A stretch of 64,000 nt of DNA from Triticum aestivum (GCF_018294505.1 NC_057812.1:56877878-56941877); one strand, 5' to 3'. Positions 13,120 through 23,855 are shown, counted from the first letter of the stretch. The notes: generated by a model not told the origin, from the letters alone. Translations and numbers: made by a program.

Positions 13120-13547
13120 CTGCCAGAAGCCGAAAACCATGGGGATTCTATTCTGGTTGTACTAGCATTGCTATACACTGCGGGCGATGCGCAGCAGCAG
13201 TCAATGGGTTTCGTCTCCCCTGCGATCTCTGCCTTCCCTAGGGAAAAGTGCCTCCGACTAGGGTGTACAACGCAAAATCTGTTGACCGGCTAAGCAATTT
13301 AGTGGTGATTCAAGATAAATTGTTCACTTTGGATAGCCATGTTCTGTATCTGATATATGATTTATGTGTTGAGCTCAAACAAACATTTGCTTCTTTGCTT
13401 GTCTTGTCTGTGACTGAAATGCAGCGCCCGTACAGTCGATGTGTTAGACAGGTACAGCGCAATGAAAACAAACTGGTTTTTTCTTTAGCACCGGTCTTTT
13501 GTGTGGCACAGATGCTTAACTAGGCACCTCTGCTATAGAAATAACTA
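13120..13547. other. PRP38 3' UTR region
   Basis: Probable 3' UTR and flanking DNA. The open frame at 13248-13523 has no recognisable domain and lies in the expected transcript tail. Confidence 0.5.
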
Positions 13548-13678
13548 CTCCTTCCGTTTCATAATATAAAAGTGCTTTTTACACTACACTAGTATAAAAA
13601 GCAATGTCTCATAATATAAAAGCGCTTTTTACACTACACTAGTATAAAAAGCGCTCTTATATTATGGGACAGAGGGAG
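13548..13678. mobile_element. Stowaway MITE with internal tandem duplication
   Basis: Ends CTCCTTCCGTTTCATAATAT and ATATTATGGGACAGAGGGAG are inverted matches, flanked by TA (13546-13547 and 13679-13680). A block containing 'cttttTACACTACACTAGTA' is present twice in direct orientation, so the element is about 50 bp longer than a simple palindrome of this kind. Confidence 0.9.
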
Positions 13679-13738
13679 TAGCGTTTAAGCACAGTATGTT
13701 TCATTTTTACAAGCACCATTCTATGTATGCCTTGCATA

Positions 13739-13864
13739 CTCCCTTCGTCCCACAACATAAAATGTTTTCTGAAGCTATGTTAGCTTAAAAAACATCTTAC
13801 AATATAAAATGTTTTCTGAAGCTATGTTAGCTTAAAAAACATCTTATATTACGTGTCATAGGAG
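13739..13864. mobile_element. Second Stowaway MITE, also internally duplicated
   Basis: It starts CTCCCTTCGTCCCACAACAT after a TA and ends with a decayed inverted match (ATATTACGTGTCATAGGAG). The core containing AAAATGTTTTCTGAAGCTAT is present twice, about 58 bp apart. It lies 60 bp from the previous MITE and has a different core sequence. The right TA is mutated to TG. Confidence 0.8.
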
Positions 13865-14388
13865 TGCCTTGGTACTTGCGTGTTTTAAATGAAAAAATGG
13901 GTAGGAAATTACCTAATTTATACATTAAACGACAAAAAATGGCCTTGTATAAATAAAAGAGGCATGATAAATGCCTGGCGCTTATATATCCTTGATAATT
14001 GTTGCCAACCTCCTCAATTGTAAAGTAGGAAAGTTCCCTCTAACTTACCTTGGCCTCCTTATCTCTGACCGCAAGCTTCGCATCACCGACTGGGAACCTC
14101 TTTGTGCTACGGTTAGCAAGAGGGTTGGGCCGTGGCGTGGCAAGTTTATGTCATCGGGTGCTAGACTTACGCTTAAGGATTCTAGCTTATCGTCGCTCCT
14201 GATGTTCACGATGGGCCTTTTTCTTTTGGCTAACGGTGTGCATGCCAAGTTGGACACTCCCTACTCCAAGTTCTTTTGGAAAGGAGCTGGAGTAAAGCGC
14301 AAATACCACTTGATCAAATGGGCGGCAATATGCAGGCCCAAAAAGTTTGGGAGCTTGGGCATTACTAACACTAAAACTAAAAGTTTGG

Positions 14389-14447
14389 TAAGGAGTGCTA
14401 TGTACATAGTTTTAGTTTTGTACATAGCCCTCCTTACCAAATGGATC
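14389..14447. repeat. Short inverted duplication inside the LINE
   Basis: TTTGGTAAGGAGTGCTATGT at 14389 pairs with ACATAGCCCTCCTTACCAAA ending near 14442, with 'tagttttagttt' between. A segment of the LINE appears copied in reverse next to itself without breaking the frame. Confidence 0.8.
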
Positions 14448-14988
14448 TGGAAGCTCTCCGAAAATGTGTCGGACTTTGGGCAGAGCTTCTCAAGGCAAAA
14501 TATTTTCCCAACGTATCCCTTTTTGAAGCCACGAGTAGGGGCTCGTTTTTTTGGAATGCAATCCCAAAAAATAAAACTTGCCTTTCCCTTGGGCGCACGT
14601 TTTTCCCTGGACAATGGTAGGTATGTTCGTTTCTGGCTTGATAGCTGATGTGGGGATTCACCTTTATGGCAGGAGTACCGTAGCCTCCTCTTTCCCATTG
14701 TTATTGCCAGTGAGATGAGACACCTATGGAAAGTTGCGGTCCCGCTTAAAGTAAAAACCTTTCTTTAGCAATTGTTTCACAATCGTTTGCCTACTTCCGA
14801 TAAAATTGCCAAGCGAAATGGACCCTCAATCGGTCATTGTACTATCTGTGCAGTGATGGAAGACGCGAACCACGCGTTTTTCTGTTGTGCTATAGTCATA
14901 TTTGCATGGAGTGTCGTCCGTGAAGCTTCTAGACTAGACAAGAATCCTCGGTCCTCTTGGACTTGGTCCAACTCCTTTCTCCCTTTCC

Positions 14989-15288
14989 TTTTTTTTGAGC
15001 ATCAGTACAGACACAAGCGCTCATATACACGCGCATACACTCACCCCTATGAACGCACACACACCCTACCCCTATGAGCACCTCCGAGAGACTGAGCTGG
15101 CATATCATCTTGAAATTTACGAAGTCATCGTAGGCGCCTCGTCGTCGACGGGAACGTCTCCTCCCACTGAAAGCGCATCGCCAGAAATCCTGAAATAAAT
15201 CCAGGAGTAATGCGAGCATCAGGATTTAAACCCTGGTGGGTTGGGAATACCACTGCCACCTAACCAACTCAACCACAGGTTGATTCGC
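14989..15288 (-). mobile_element. Au-type SINE
   Basis: On the minus strand the element starts near 15288 with a tRNA-like head: an A-box-like TGGTTGAGTTGG and a B-box-like GGTTTAAATCC about 45 bases further on, the internal RNA polymerase III promoter of tRNA-derived SINEs. The body runs through CGTCGACGACGAGGCGCC and ends in a T/A run at 14989-14996. Flanking copies CCTTTCTCCCTTTCC (14974-14988) and CCTTTCTCCCCTTCC (15289-15303) form a 15-bp target duplication with one mismatch. It is nested in the dead LINE. The head and body match the Triticeae Au SINE as I know it. Confidence 0.88.
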
Positions 15289-15705
15289 CCTTTCTCCCCT
15301 TCCTGGGGGGTGGAAATCGTGTTATGTGGATGTGCGTAGGGGCGCTTTTTTTTGTATTTGTGGAATATTCGTAACAAGTTTAGTATTGAAGCTGTTTTCC
15401 CTTTGCACCCGGCTAACTGCCCATTCCAAACTAATCTCTATATGCAGCAGCGGCGGCCGCTGGGGAAGGCAAGAGACAGTGAGCAGACGGAGATGGCGAC
15501 CGGCAAACTTCGTCAGGTTTACACCATGGCTAGGTCGACCATCGAAGCTTAGGGAAGCTCTTTTATTTTGGATTCCGCTATGAGGCTGCGTGCTCTTCGA
15601 GGTCTGATGCCTCTCGCTTTGTTACCTCAGTCTGTTTGTGACTTATGACTACGCTGGTTCTGTTAGTATGTTGGATCTTGGATGCAGTCGTTCTAAAAAA
15701 TTTTA

Positions 15706-16994
15706 CTAGTGTAGTCGACGAGTGAAGTTTGGCCGCCAATAGGAGACATCCATCTCGTAGGGGAAGAAGACGAGCACGTCCCCGGGCGGGATCTTGCAAA
15801 CCCCGCGGACCCTCCTGGCCGCCAGCTCGAGCATGAAGTACCACGACGGTGAGGGCCCCTCCGCTCCCGGCATCCGCACGAAGACGTAGCCGCTCCGCTT
15901 GTCTCGCCAAACCACCGCAGCTCCAGCCGCTCGCTCCACTGCCCAGCTGGCCGCCGGATGCTCTCCGGCTGGACCAGGACCTGCTTGGACCAGCCTCCGC
16001 CCTCGCGGGAGCCAGACAGCGTCCAGAGTGATATCTCCAGCCCGGTGGCGACGAGCAGTCCCGGCTGCCTCGCGTGGCCGCCGTCGGACACCAGGAGGAC
16101 TTCCTCGGGTCCGCGCCCACGCAGTGCCTCGCCGCAGTGACCGTCGATCTTAGTGACGGACGCCTGGAGCGGCGCGTGTGACAACTTGAGGACGAAGTGG
16201 CACTCGACCGACCTGCACAGCCAGTGGGTGTCACCTTGGAGAACGACTGGAGGGTGCAGGAGCGCGGCATCCTGAGGGCACGGAGCTACCGCGGTCTCGG
16301 CGATGGCTTGCCACAGCCTGGCGTGCTCGGCCGGCGAGAAGGCCTGGGTCTTTAGGTGACCTGAAGACAACTCCGCGGCGAGCAGGCGGTAGCGGCGGCC
16401 GTCGCCGGTGAGCAGGACGAACGACTGGGCATTGATCCCAGGTGGCCCAAAGCAGTGGATGTAGCCCGTCATAGGGTCGAACACACAGGCGCCCGCCGGT
16501 TCAGTCTCGGGGGTGGCGTCGGAGCGGAGGGCGACGAGGCCGTGCCGCGCTGCCAGGACGGGGTGGTAGAAGTCGAAGAGGGTGGTGTACTTGGACAGAA
16601 AGGAGCGGAACGGCTCGGGGGGCGGCTCCTTGGAGCGGCCGGGGACGACGAACCGCGGGTGCTCGGCCGCCGCCGCGCGCAGGTTCTGGATGAACAGGCC
16701 GGGGACGAGGAACCGCGGGTGCTCGGCCGCCGCCGCGCGCAGGTTCTGGATGAACATGCCGCGGAACAGCGCGGGCACGAACCGGTCGGCGCCTCGGAGG
16801 CGGAGCGGGGAGAGGAAAGCCGGGTCGGCGATCTGGCGCCGAAGGGCCTTGCATGTGGCGGCGCAGCGCACGAGGGTGACGGGGTCGGAGCGCGCCGCGA
16901 TCTCGAGCAGGAGGTCCGCCGGGAGGATCGAGGAAGACATTGACATGTTGGATGGTTCCATGTTGTTTTTTCTCTTTTTGAGGGACGGTTCCAT
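15706..16994 (-). pseudogene. F-box protein gene with one frameshift
   Basis: The minus-strand reading begins MEPSLKKRK or at a second Met 11 codons on. The F-box follows (SSSILPADLLLEIAARSDP, LVRCAATCKALRRQIADPAF), then a long domain of the grass F-box/DUF295-like kind with no clear repeats. At about 15895-15915 the frame is lost. The natural continuation (RSGYVFVRMPG, SPSWYFMLELAARRVRGV, PPGDVLVFFPYEMDVSYW, to the stop at 15706) lies in another frame, consistent with a one-base deletion. A 60-bp in-frame tandem duplication (16637-16756) repeats FIQNLRAAAAEHPRF. F-box proteins select targets for SCF ubiquitin ligases. Whether this copy is dead or the shift is a sequencing error cannot be told here. 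Confidence 0.8.
16637..16756. repeat. 60-bp in-frame tandem duplication in the F-box gene
   Basis: Units 16637-16696 and 16697-16756 differ at one base only. The duplication adds exactly 20 residues and leaves the frame intact. Confidence 0.92.
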
Positions 16995-17059
16995 AGTTGA
17001 TGAGATTGGTATTGTGTATGTATGCTAGAGGACGATACATACCTCTATATCGAGCGATT

Positions 17060-18998
17060 AGGGCCGGCCCATTTCGGACTCCACCCAAACCTTTCTGTGT
17101 CCGGTTTTGGAAATGTTCCACGGGTTTCCACATGGTTTATTCCCGTTTTATTTTCTCTTCATTTTTTCTTTCCCTTTTTTCCAATTTCTTTTTTTCCTTT
17201 TTATGTTTTTCGGATTCCTTTTTTCCTTCTCATTCCTGTTTTATTTTCTTTCATTCTCGTTTTTTGTTTTTCAAAAGATGTTTGACAATTTAAAACATGT
17301 TCACCTTTCAAAAATGTATTCCTTTTTCATAAAATGTTCCAGTTATGTAAAATTCAGAAATTTAGAAAAGTCAGAAAGTACAACTTTATGTTCGCCTCTT
17401 ACAAAAAATGTACAAAAATTCAAAAAACTTAATAATTTCAAAATTACCATAAAGTTTTGCATTTGCAAAAAAAATTCACAAATTTGAAAATTTTCGCTAA
17501 TTTCAGGAAATGTTCCTGTTTTTCAAAATTTGTTCACAAATTCAAAAACAATATGTTTTATAAATTGTCCACAACTTCAGAAAATGTTCAGGCAATTTCA
17601 TAAAATCTTTGCTTTTTTGAAATCTGGAAATTGTTTTTTGTTTTCTAAAAGAATTTTTGGAAATTGCATAAATTGCTCATAGTTTTGAAAAAATGTTCTC
17701 ACTTCAAATGTTTGTCACAAATTCAAAATAGTTTCTAAGTATGTTCAAAAGTTTCACAAATGATTTTTTTTCAAGAGTTTCATAAATTGTTCAGAATTTT
17801 ACAAAAATGTCCCCGCTTGCAAATTTTGCTCACAAATTCGAAATGTGTTCTCTTTTTAAAAAAAAATTGTTCTCAATTCAAAAAATGTTTCACATGTTTC
17901 GAAGTTATTCACAAATTCAAACATTGTCCACCTTTTTAAAAATCAAAATCGCATTTGTCAAAATTATTCGGAGTTATAAATACTTGGAATTTTCAAGAAA
18001 TGTTTTTAAAGAAATAAGTAATATTCCAAACTGGCGCTGCTATTAATTCTTAAACTCTTCTCAAGACGTATTAGACGCATACCCTTACAAGCTTGTTTGG
18101 CTAGCTACGTTTGCTGGTGAGCAAATGGTCGCGAGTTCCATTCCAGCAATGTGCACTGCATTTTTGGCAGGGAGCTCCTAAATTGGCGCGTTCAAGGCCG
18201 TTCGCATGAGCCAGCCCACTAGCATCCTCGCTTGCTCCAAAATAACACCAAATGGTCTCTACTACCTAAAGACTGGTCGCTTGCTCAAAAAGAATAATCA
18301 GAAAATCCCAAAAAACGTAAAAATTCAAAAACAAAATAAGGAATTCATAAAAGTTCAAGCATTTGAAAACACTCAAAAACGTTCATGAACTCAAAAATAG
18401 TTAATTATTTTGAAAAATCTTTCACCAATATGGAAAAATAGTTTGTGAATTCGAAAAAAGTTAATCAATTTTGAATAAAAATTTCAATGATTTTTAAAAA
18501 AGTTTATCGATTTTGAAAAAAAAATCAAAAATTGTAAAAATAAATTTTCATCAATTATGATAAAAAATTCATCAATTTTGAAAAACAGTTCAACGATTTT
18601 GTAAAAAGTTTGCAAACTTTTAAAAATAGCTCATCGATTTGAAAAAAAGTTTATAAATTTTGAAAAAAGATTATGAACTTTAACAAAAAGTTCATCAGTT
18701 CTAAAAAAGATTATGAACTTTAACAAAAAGTTCATCAGTTCTAAAAAAGATTTATTGAATTTTTGAAAGATGTTTCATCGAATCTGAAAATAATCTGCAT
18801 TATTAAAAAGAAAAAGAAAAGGGGGAAAGGGAAAAGGGAAAAAGGGAAATAATACAGAATAAACAAATAAGAAGAAGACCAGTCCAGGAAAAACAAAATA
18901 ATAAACAAAAAAAATCGGCTGGGAAGCTTCTGGAAGCTTGCCAAAACCGGAAAGGGATCTCTCTCGTGGCACCCATAGATGGGCCGGCCCAGGTAAGA
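17060..18998. mobile_element. AT-rich element with long inverted ends
   Basis: Both ends share inverted homology. GGGCCGGCCCAT near 17062 matches its inverse ATGGGCCGGCCC near 18978-18989, and CCGGTTTTGG at 17101 matches CCAAAACCGG at 18941. Between them is a degenerate array of 'aaaatgttcacaaattc'-like words on the left half. Its near-inverse ('ttttgaaaaaagttcatcaa'-like words) fills the right half, with a non-repetitive centre at about 18030-18290. No transposase is visible. It resembles non-autonomous DNA transposons of the Mutator kind, but I could not find a clear target duplication. Confidence 0.6.
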
Positions 18999-20617
18999 TG
19001 CCTTCAGCGCCAGTTAATGAATTGCACGTTAACGGGCCTGAAGGCATCAAATAGGAAATGCCACGTCAATGATCCGGGAATTGTTGGAAGTTGAGTGAGC
19101 GCCCTTCTATACTAGGGATCCGGTTTGCCTGCTCCCTTCCCATGCTCCCATATACTAGAGGGATACGCACGCGTTGCTGCGCGAGTTTCCAAAGCTTGCG
19201 ACAGACTTGTAGCCAGCACGCGCGTCGCTCCTATGGTTCCTTTCTCATGCTCTCCTAGTCACCATGCATCATACACTCCCTCCATCCGAAAAAGGATGTC
19301 GCGTGTGTAATACAATGCTTATTTTTTAAAAGGCCCTCGTACACTCAAAGCTGTGAAACAAGGTCCCTATCTCCTTCCTTCGTGCCCCGACCGTCGCCCC
19401 CTGCCACCCCGCGGCCGGCGACAGGTGAAAAACAAATGTTCTGCCATCAGATATATAAATAGTAAAACCGAAAAAATGAGTCCCACCACCTACTAAAATA
19501 AACGAGTGAATTAAACAAGGAGAGGCCGTCACCGAGGATTTCATTTTTTTAGGCCGAGCAAATATAAACTGGGCTTTGGCCTGCCCAGCCTAGTACAAAG
19601 AACAACTAAGAAAAGAGAACCAGAAGGTCGAGAGCCAGCTTCCCGTAAAGAAAAGAAAAAAGGTCCAGGGTCATCCATCAGGCGAAGATCTTCTCCGGTG
19701 AGCGCCACGGCATGGACTTCCCTGGTGAAGCTCTGCTTCGCCTGAGCCTTAAAGCTGCGCCCTGCCATGTAGCGTGCGACGGTGACCGTCGCATTCCCTG
19801 TGCTCAGCCGGACAGTCATCATGATCCTTACTGCTGAGCAGTGTTTGCCGGTGTGGAGGGCAGAGGCCATTCAGTGGATGCCACACGGATTGGCTGGGTA
19901 TTTTTGCAGACTCGGTTACATCCCACAGTCACCGCTCCTCCGAAATGCAGGGATGGAACTGATCATGTCTTTGGCCTGCGCCGCGCGTTCCATCCTCTGC
20001 TGACCAAACTCTTATTAGGCTGATTGAAAGGTTTCTGTTTTGGCAAAATTTGGCGCCGAATTCCTGGAAGAGGAACAACAAACCGATCACTGAAACTCTG
20101 GAGGACAAGACATGAATTCTTGTTAACAATCAAGATGAGATAGTATTTCAAGGTGCTTTTTTAAACAAAATTAAAAAGGAAGCTATTCTATACCGATCAA
20201 CTGAAAAAAAAATTGTTGCACAGTTAGTCTACCTCTAAATGATGACAAACATTATATGTACAAGCATGCGATCCGATTGAATCGTACCTGACAGATGTGT
20301 TTCACGCTTCCAGGTTAACCCATCCACCAAGAGTCTGCCCTGAACTTTTAGACGTTCTACATAAGATGTGTAAACAAAAAGTTGTATCATCAGAACAATG
20401 CCTTAGATGCCAAAGTGAAGGTAATTACATGTGATATACGAGTAGTTTTTATAGAATTTTACCTGTTTGGTGGGAAATGTCCATATAAATGATCACGGGC
20501 TGCACCGTGGATATTGTCGTATATACCAGCTGTGCCTCACTGTATACAGCATAGTGTTTTGGTACCAGACTGACCTGCCGTTGGTAAAATACAACAGCAG
20601 TGAATCATGCTGGGACA
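18999..20617. other. Spacer with possible MITE end, no gene
   Basis: A lone Stowaway-like end (CTCCCTCCATCCGAAAAAGG, 19278) has no visible partner. The open frame 19541-19870 (-) has no recognised domain. The part next to 20617 is presumably the 3' UTR of the PPR gene. Confidence 0.45.
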
Positions 20618-22918
20618 CTAAATCCAGCTATAACCAACTTCTTTCTGAGTGGCAGTTCTCCTAATTTGACTTCGCAGACTATCAATCATACCCCATCTAT
20701 TTGTTGATCCATGTACACTGATGAGGTGCAGATAAGGCATTTTAGTACCAGGATTTATGGCGATCAATTGGCTTGCCGCATGCTCTGCTAACTTATCATT
20801 GCCACTCAGTCTGCAACTGCTCAAGAGAGAGGTCCATATTGCTGAATCAGGTTCAAATGGCATTGACTTCACTAACCCTTCAGCCTCCTCAACCATGCCT
20901 CTCCTACAAAATAGATCAACCATGCAAGCATAGTGCGTTATATTAGGCACAATTCCATGATCACGTGTCATCGCATTGAAGAAATGTTTTGCTTCCTCCA
21001 AAAGACTCATGTGACTACATGCAGACAGTACACCAAGAAATGTGATATCATCAGGATCAACTTGTGCCCTCTTCATATTCTCGAACATTTCAATAGCATT
21101 TTCACCAAGGCTACTGAATGCATATCCATGAATTATTGTATTCCATGTAACCACATCTCTCTTACCCATCTGATCAAAAATATTCTGGGCTGCAACCATT
21201 TTGCCACATTTGCAATATAGGCTAATGAGTGAATTCTGAATTAGTAAACATAACTCGAGTCCAAGCTTGATAGTTGTGGCATGAAACTGCTGACCATGAA
21301 CAATCATAGAATGGTGTGCAAAACAGCTTAAGAGGCTAGAAACAACTGACTCGCTTGGGCGCACATATGTTAATAGCATTTTCTTGTACATCCTAAGTGC
21401 ATCATCAGTTAAACCATTTTGAGCGAGCCCGGTAATTAAACAGCTCCAAGTCACTGAATCATGAGAAGGTGATTCATTGAAGAGCCTGTAAGCTTCAGTA
21501 ACCTTTCCTTGATGAAGAAAACCAGCTATCATTACATTGTAAGTGACAACAGTCCTCATGTGCATCCTATGAAAAAGGTCCAGTGCATCATCCAGATATC
21601 CTTCTTTCATGTATCCAAAGAGTAAAGATGTACAAGACATTACATCTGTTTGGGGCATACTATAAAACATATCCCGTGCTTTATCTAGCATTCCGTTGTC
21701 TACAAACCATGACATCAAAGCAGTAGCTGCTTCCACGTTCTTCTCAGGCATCCTTGAGTATAACTCAGTAGCATCAGTAATTCTTCCATCTCTGATATAG
21801 CCATTAATCATCGAGTTCCACGAGACCTTATCTCTTTCAGTCATGGAATCAAAAAGTTCTCTAGCCTCATCAATCTTGTCTGCATAAATATAGCCACATA
21901 TGATGGCATTCCATGAACCGACATGCTTTCTGTCCAACTTATCAAACTCCAATTGTGCTTCATCGATGTCCAAGGAGTTACAGTACATCGCAACTAATGA
22001 TGTCTCGATAATCAGGTCAAGAACAAATCCACACTTCACAGAAAACCCATGAATGCATCTGCCTCCTCCAATACTTTTCAGGCCAGCATAAGCATTCACA
22101 ACCTTAACTAGAACCGCATTTGTGACTTCATCCCCATTCCTCATCAAACCTTTGAACAGTTCAATTGCCTCTCTGAATTGCTGATGGTGGACAAGCCCTC
22201 CTATGATGACACACCACGACACAGAATTCTTCATGGGCATCAAGTCAAACAGCTCTAATGCCAGGTCCACCTCGTGCACCGTAACATAGCCTTTTACCAT
22301 GGCCGTCCAGGACACGACATTGCGACCGGGCATCTGATCGAAAACCATGCGGGCGTCTGCTACCCGATGGTTCATCACGAGGCCTGATAGAAGAGCATTC
22401 CACAAGGCCACATTTGGAGCGTCGACACCGTCAAAGACCCGCTGCAGGCAGGCGAAAACCCCACAGCTGGCATACATGGTGACGAGTGAGGCGCCCACGA
22501 ACACATTGCCCGTGGAGCAGGCCTTGAGCGCGAGGCCGTGGACGCATCGCCCCAGCTCCAGAGCCTCCAGCCGCGCGACGGCCGACAGCACGGTGGAGAA
22601 GGAGGTGTGGTCCGGCCTGAGCCTGCATCGCCTCAACTCCAGGAAGGCGTATGCAGCCTCCTGGTGCGCGCCCTCCCGCGCGTGCGCGGCCATGAGGGAG
22701 TTCCAGGACACCACATCGCGCCGCGGCATTCCGTCGAACACCTCTCGAGCGGCGCCCGGCCTGCCGGCCCTCAGGTGCGCGCCCATCAGCCTGTTCCCGG
22801 AAGCGATGCCCTCGTCGTGGGAGGAGCCACAGAGCGCGCGCGCCGCGTCCGCCAGCGAGTTGGTAGGCCGGGAGTCCACCGTCCCGAGGACGCCGGCGCG
22901 CCGCGCCGTGACACGCAT
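20618..22918 (-). CDS. Pentatricopeptide repeat protein, PLS class with E motifs
   Basis: A single intronless frame of 766 residues is organised almost wholly as PPR motifs (about 31-36 residues each) from about residue 40. Recurring words include RDVVSWNSLMAAHAREG, GNVFVGASLVTMYASCG, RNVVSWTAMVKGYV and KRDVVTWNTIIHGYA. The C-terminus has the E/E+ type block (ACMVDLFCRRG, DSAIWTSLLSSCRLSGN, LAEHAASQLI, ending EVGYSWI) and no DYW deaminase. Such proteins bind single-stranded RNA in mitochondria or chloroplasts. PLS-E types usually specify C-to-U editing sites and recruit a deaminase in trans. The arginine-rich N-terminus (MRVTARRAGVL) fits an organelle transit peptide, but the target organelle is not determined. 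Its length is normal and no lesions are seen. The RNA target is unknown. Confidence 0.93.
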   Translation of the reverse strand: MRVTARRAGVLGTVDSRPTNSLADAARALCGSSHDEGIASGNRLMGAHLRAGRPGAAREVFDGMPRRDVVSWNSLMAAHAREGAHQEAAYAFLELRRCRLRPDHTSFSTVLSAVARLEALELGRCVHGLALKACSTGNVFVGASLVTMYASCGVFACLQRVFDGVDAPNVALWNALLSGLVMNHRVADARMVFDQMPGRNVVSWTAMVKGYVTVHEVDLALELFDLMPMKNSVSWCVIIGGLVHHQQFREAIELFKGLMRNGDEVTNAVLVKVVNAYAGLKSIGGGRCIHGFSVKCGFVLDLIIETSLVAMYCNSLDIDEAQLEFDKLDRKHVGSWNAIICGYIYADKIDEARELFDSMTERDKVSWNSMINGYIRDGRITDATELYSRMPEKNVEAATALMSWFVDNGMLDKARDMFYSMPQTDVMSCTSLLFGYMKEGYLDDALDLFHRMHMRTVVTYNVMIAGFLHQGKVTEAYRLFNESPSHDSVTWSCLITGLAQNGLTDDALRMYKKMLLTYVRPSESVVSSLLSCFAHHSMIVHGQQFHATTIKLGLELCLLIQNSLISLYCKCGKMVAAQNIFDQMGKRDVVTWNTIIHGYAFSSLGENAIEMFENMKRAQVDPDDITFLGVLSACSHMSLLEEAKHFFNAMTRDHGIVPNITHYACMVDLFCRRGMVEEAEGLVKSMPFEPDSAIWTSLLSSCRLSGNDKLAEHAASQLIAINPGTKMPYLHLISVHGSTNRWGMIDSLRSQIRRTATQKEVGYSWI

Positions 22919-23252
22919 GCTGAAGAACTCCTGCGGCGCTCGTAGCTGGCGCGAATAGCAGTGTGCTCCTTTTTTTTAGGGAACGGCTTCGTAAAACAGT
23001 TCTTCATGGACCACACTTGGCGCGGCCCACCAACAAGTAATATCTTTAAAAATAAATATAAATATATTAAAAATTATATTTTCTACTAAATTTATAAATC
23101 AGTTTTTAAATAGGAAAATGTTATAGCTGCAAAAATAAATGTTCACGTACGTCATAATAAATGCTCCTATATTTAAAAGCTGTTGTTCACAAAATTAGAA
23201 AACAAATGTTCGCATGTGTGAAAATAAATGTTCTATATACTTCGGAAAAGCT
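22919..23252. other. PPR upstream region
   Basis: Upstream DNA of the PPR gene. It becomes very AT-rich beyond about 23040, with 'aaataaatgttc'-like words. No TATA box is clear enough to call. Confidence 0.4.
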
Positions 23253-23855
23253 GTTTTTCTAGAAAAAACTTCTGATCTATTCATCTTTAATCATGACAGT
23301 ATAAAGAACACTAAAAATAATAAAATTTACATTCAAAACTGTAGGCCACCTAGAGATGACTACAAGCACTGAAATGAGCCTGAGACGAGCCACTGTCATC
23401 GCAAACTTAGTAGGCAGTTGAAAAGTCGTCGTGTTAAGGCCCATAGGACCAGCGCACTAGAACAACAACCGCCGCCGATGAAGAGTGGCGTAAATTAGAA
23501 AGATTCAACCTGAACACACACAAACATACACAAACGACAACCAGATTCGAGCAAATCCACCACAGATAGATCTGTCGAAGACATAACTCCACACACACAC
23601 CGACGGCTAGACGCACCATCAGGACGGGGGCTAGGCAGGGAGAATCTTATTTCATCTCCAGAGAGCCGCCGCCGCCTTGCCTTCCTGAGTAGGACACAAA
23701 TCCCAACAAAACATCAATGAAGAGCCCTTCCACCGGTAAGGGGTAGGATCCACCGTGTCCCCATGGACCTAAGTCCATCGGACACTAGGCGGACCGGCGA
23801 TAGCACCGACGGGAGGCAAAGGAAACCTAATCTTTCTTTGGAGAGGAGGCGGTTG
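23253..23855 (-). mobile_element. Unclassified poly(A) retroposon, copy A
   Basis: On the minus strand the copy starts near 23855 (AAAGAAAGATTAGGTTTCCT, CCTCCCGTCGGTGC). It runs through CGACAGATCTATCTGTGG and TCTTCATCGGCGGCGG and ends ATTAAAGATGAATAGATCAG AAG, then T/A residues at 23253. It aligns end to end with copies B (25650) and C (59068). No reverse transcriptase or long conserved ORF is visible. Target duplications were not resolved for this copy. Confidence 0.78.

Larger units (their letters stand above)
13960..15545 (+). pseudogene. Dead LINE (non-LTR retrotransposon) fragment: end of reverse transcriptase and zf-RVT region
   Basis: One frame from 13971 gives a LINE thumb/connection signature (FPLTYLGLLISDRKLRITDW, RGKFMSSGARLTLKDSS, FFWKGAGVKRKYHLIKWAAI). 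The zinc-binding zf-RVT part follows (LFHNRLPTSDKIAKRNGPS, HCTICAVMEDANHAFFCC). The frame is interrupted by TGA at 14646 and TAG at 14766; both fall where the family has tryptophan, so each is a TGG to stop change. A SINE interrupts the coding region (14989-15288). After it, family-like words (RNKFSIEAVFPLHPANCPFQ) resume near 15370. The catalytic part of the reverse transcriptase is missing upstream. It encodes nothing functional. Confidence 0.88.

Noticed and set aside
12488..13178. Antisense frames over the last PRP38 exon
   Set aside because: They are shadows of the RS/RD-rich coding sequence, whose codon bias leaves the opposite frames open.
15230..15288. tRNA-like A and B boxes on the minus strand
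   Set aside because: They belong to the head of the Au SINE. No cloverleaf or intact tRNA body is present, so no tRNA gene is called.
19278..19310. Stowaway-like end CTCCCTCCATCC
   Set aside because: No inverted partner or TA-flanked second end was found within several hundred bases. It may be a relic only.
19541..19870. 109-codon frame near the PPR gene
   Set aside because: No domain, no conserved partner and no splice context. Probably random.
20933..21220. Plus-strand open frames inside the PPR gene
   Set aside because: They are antisense shadows of the PPR coding frame and carry no features of their own.
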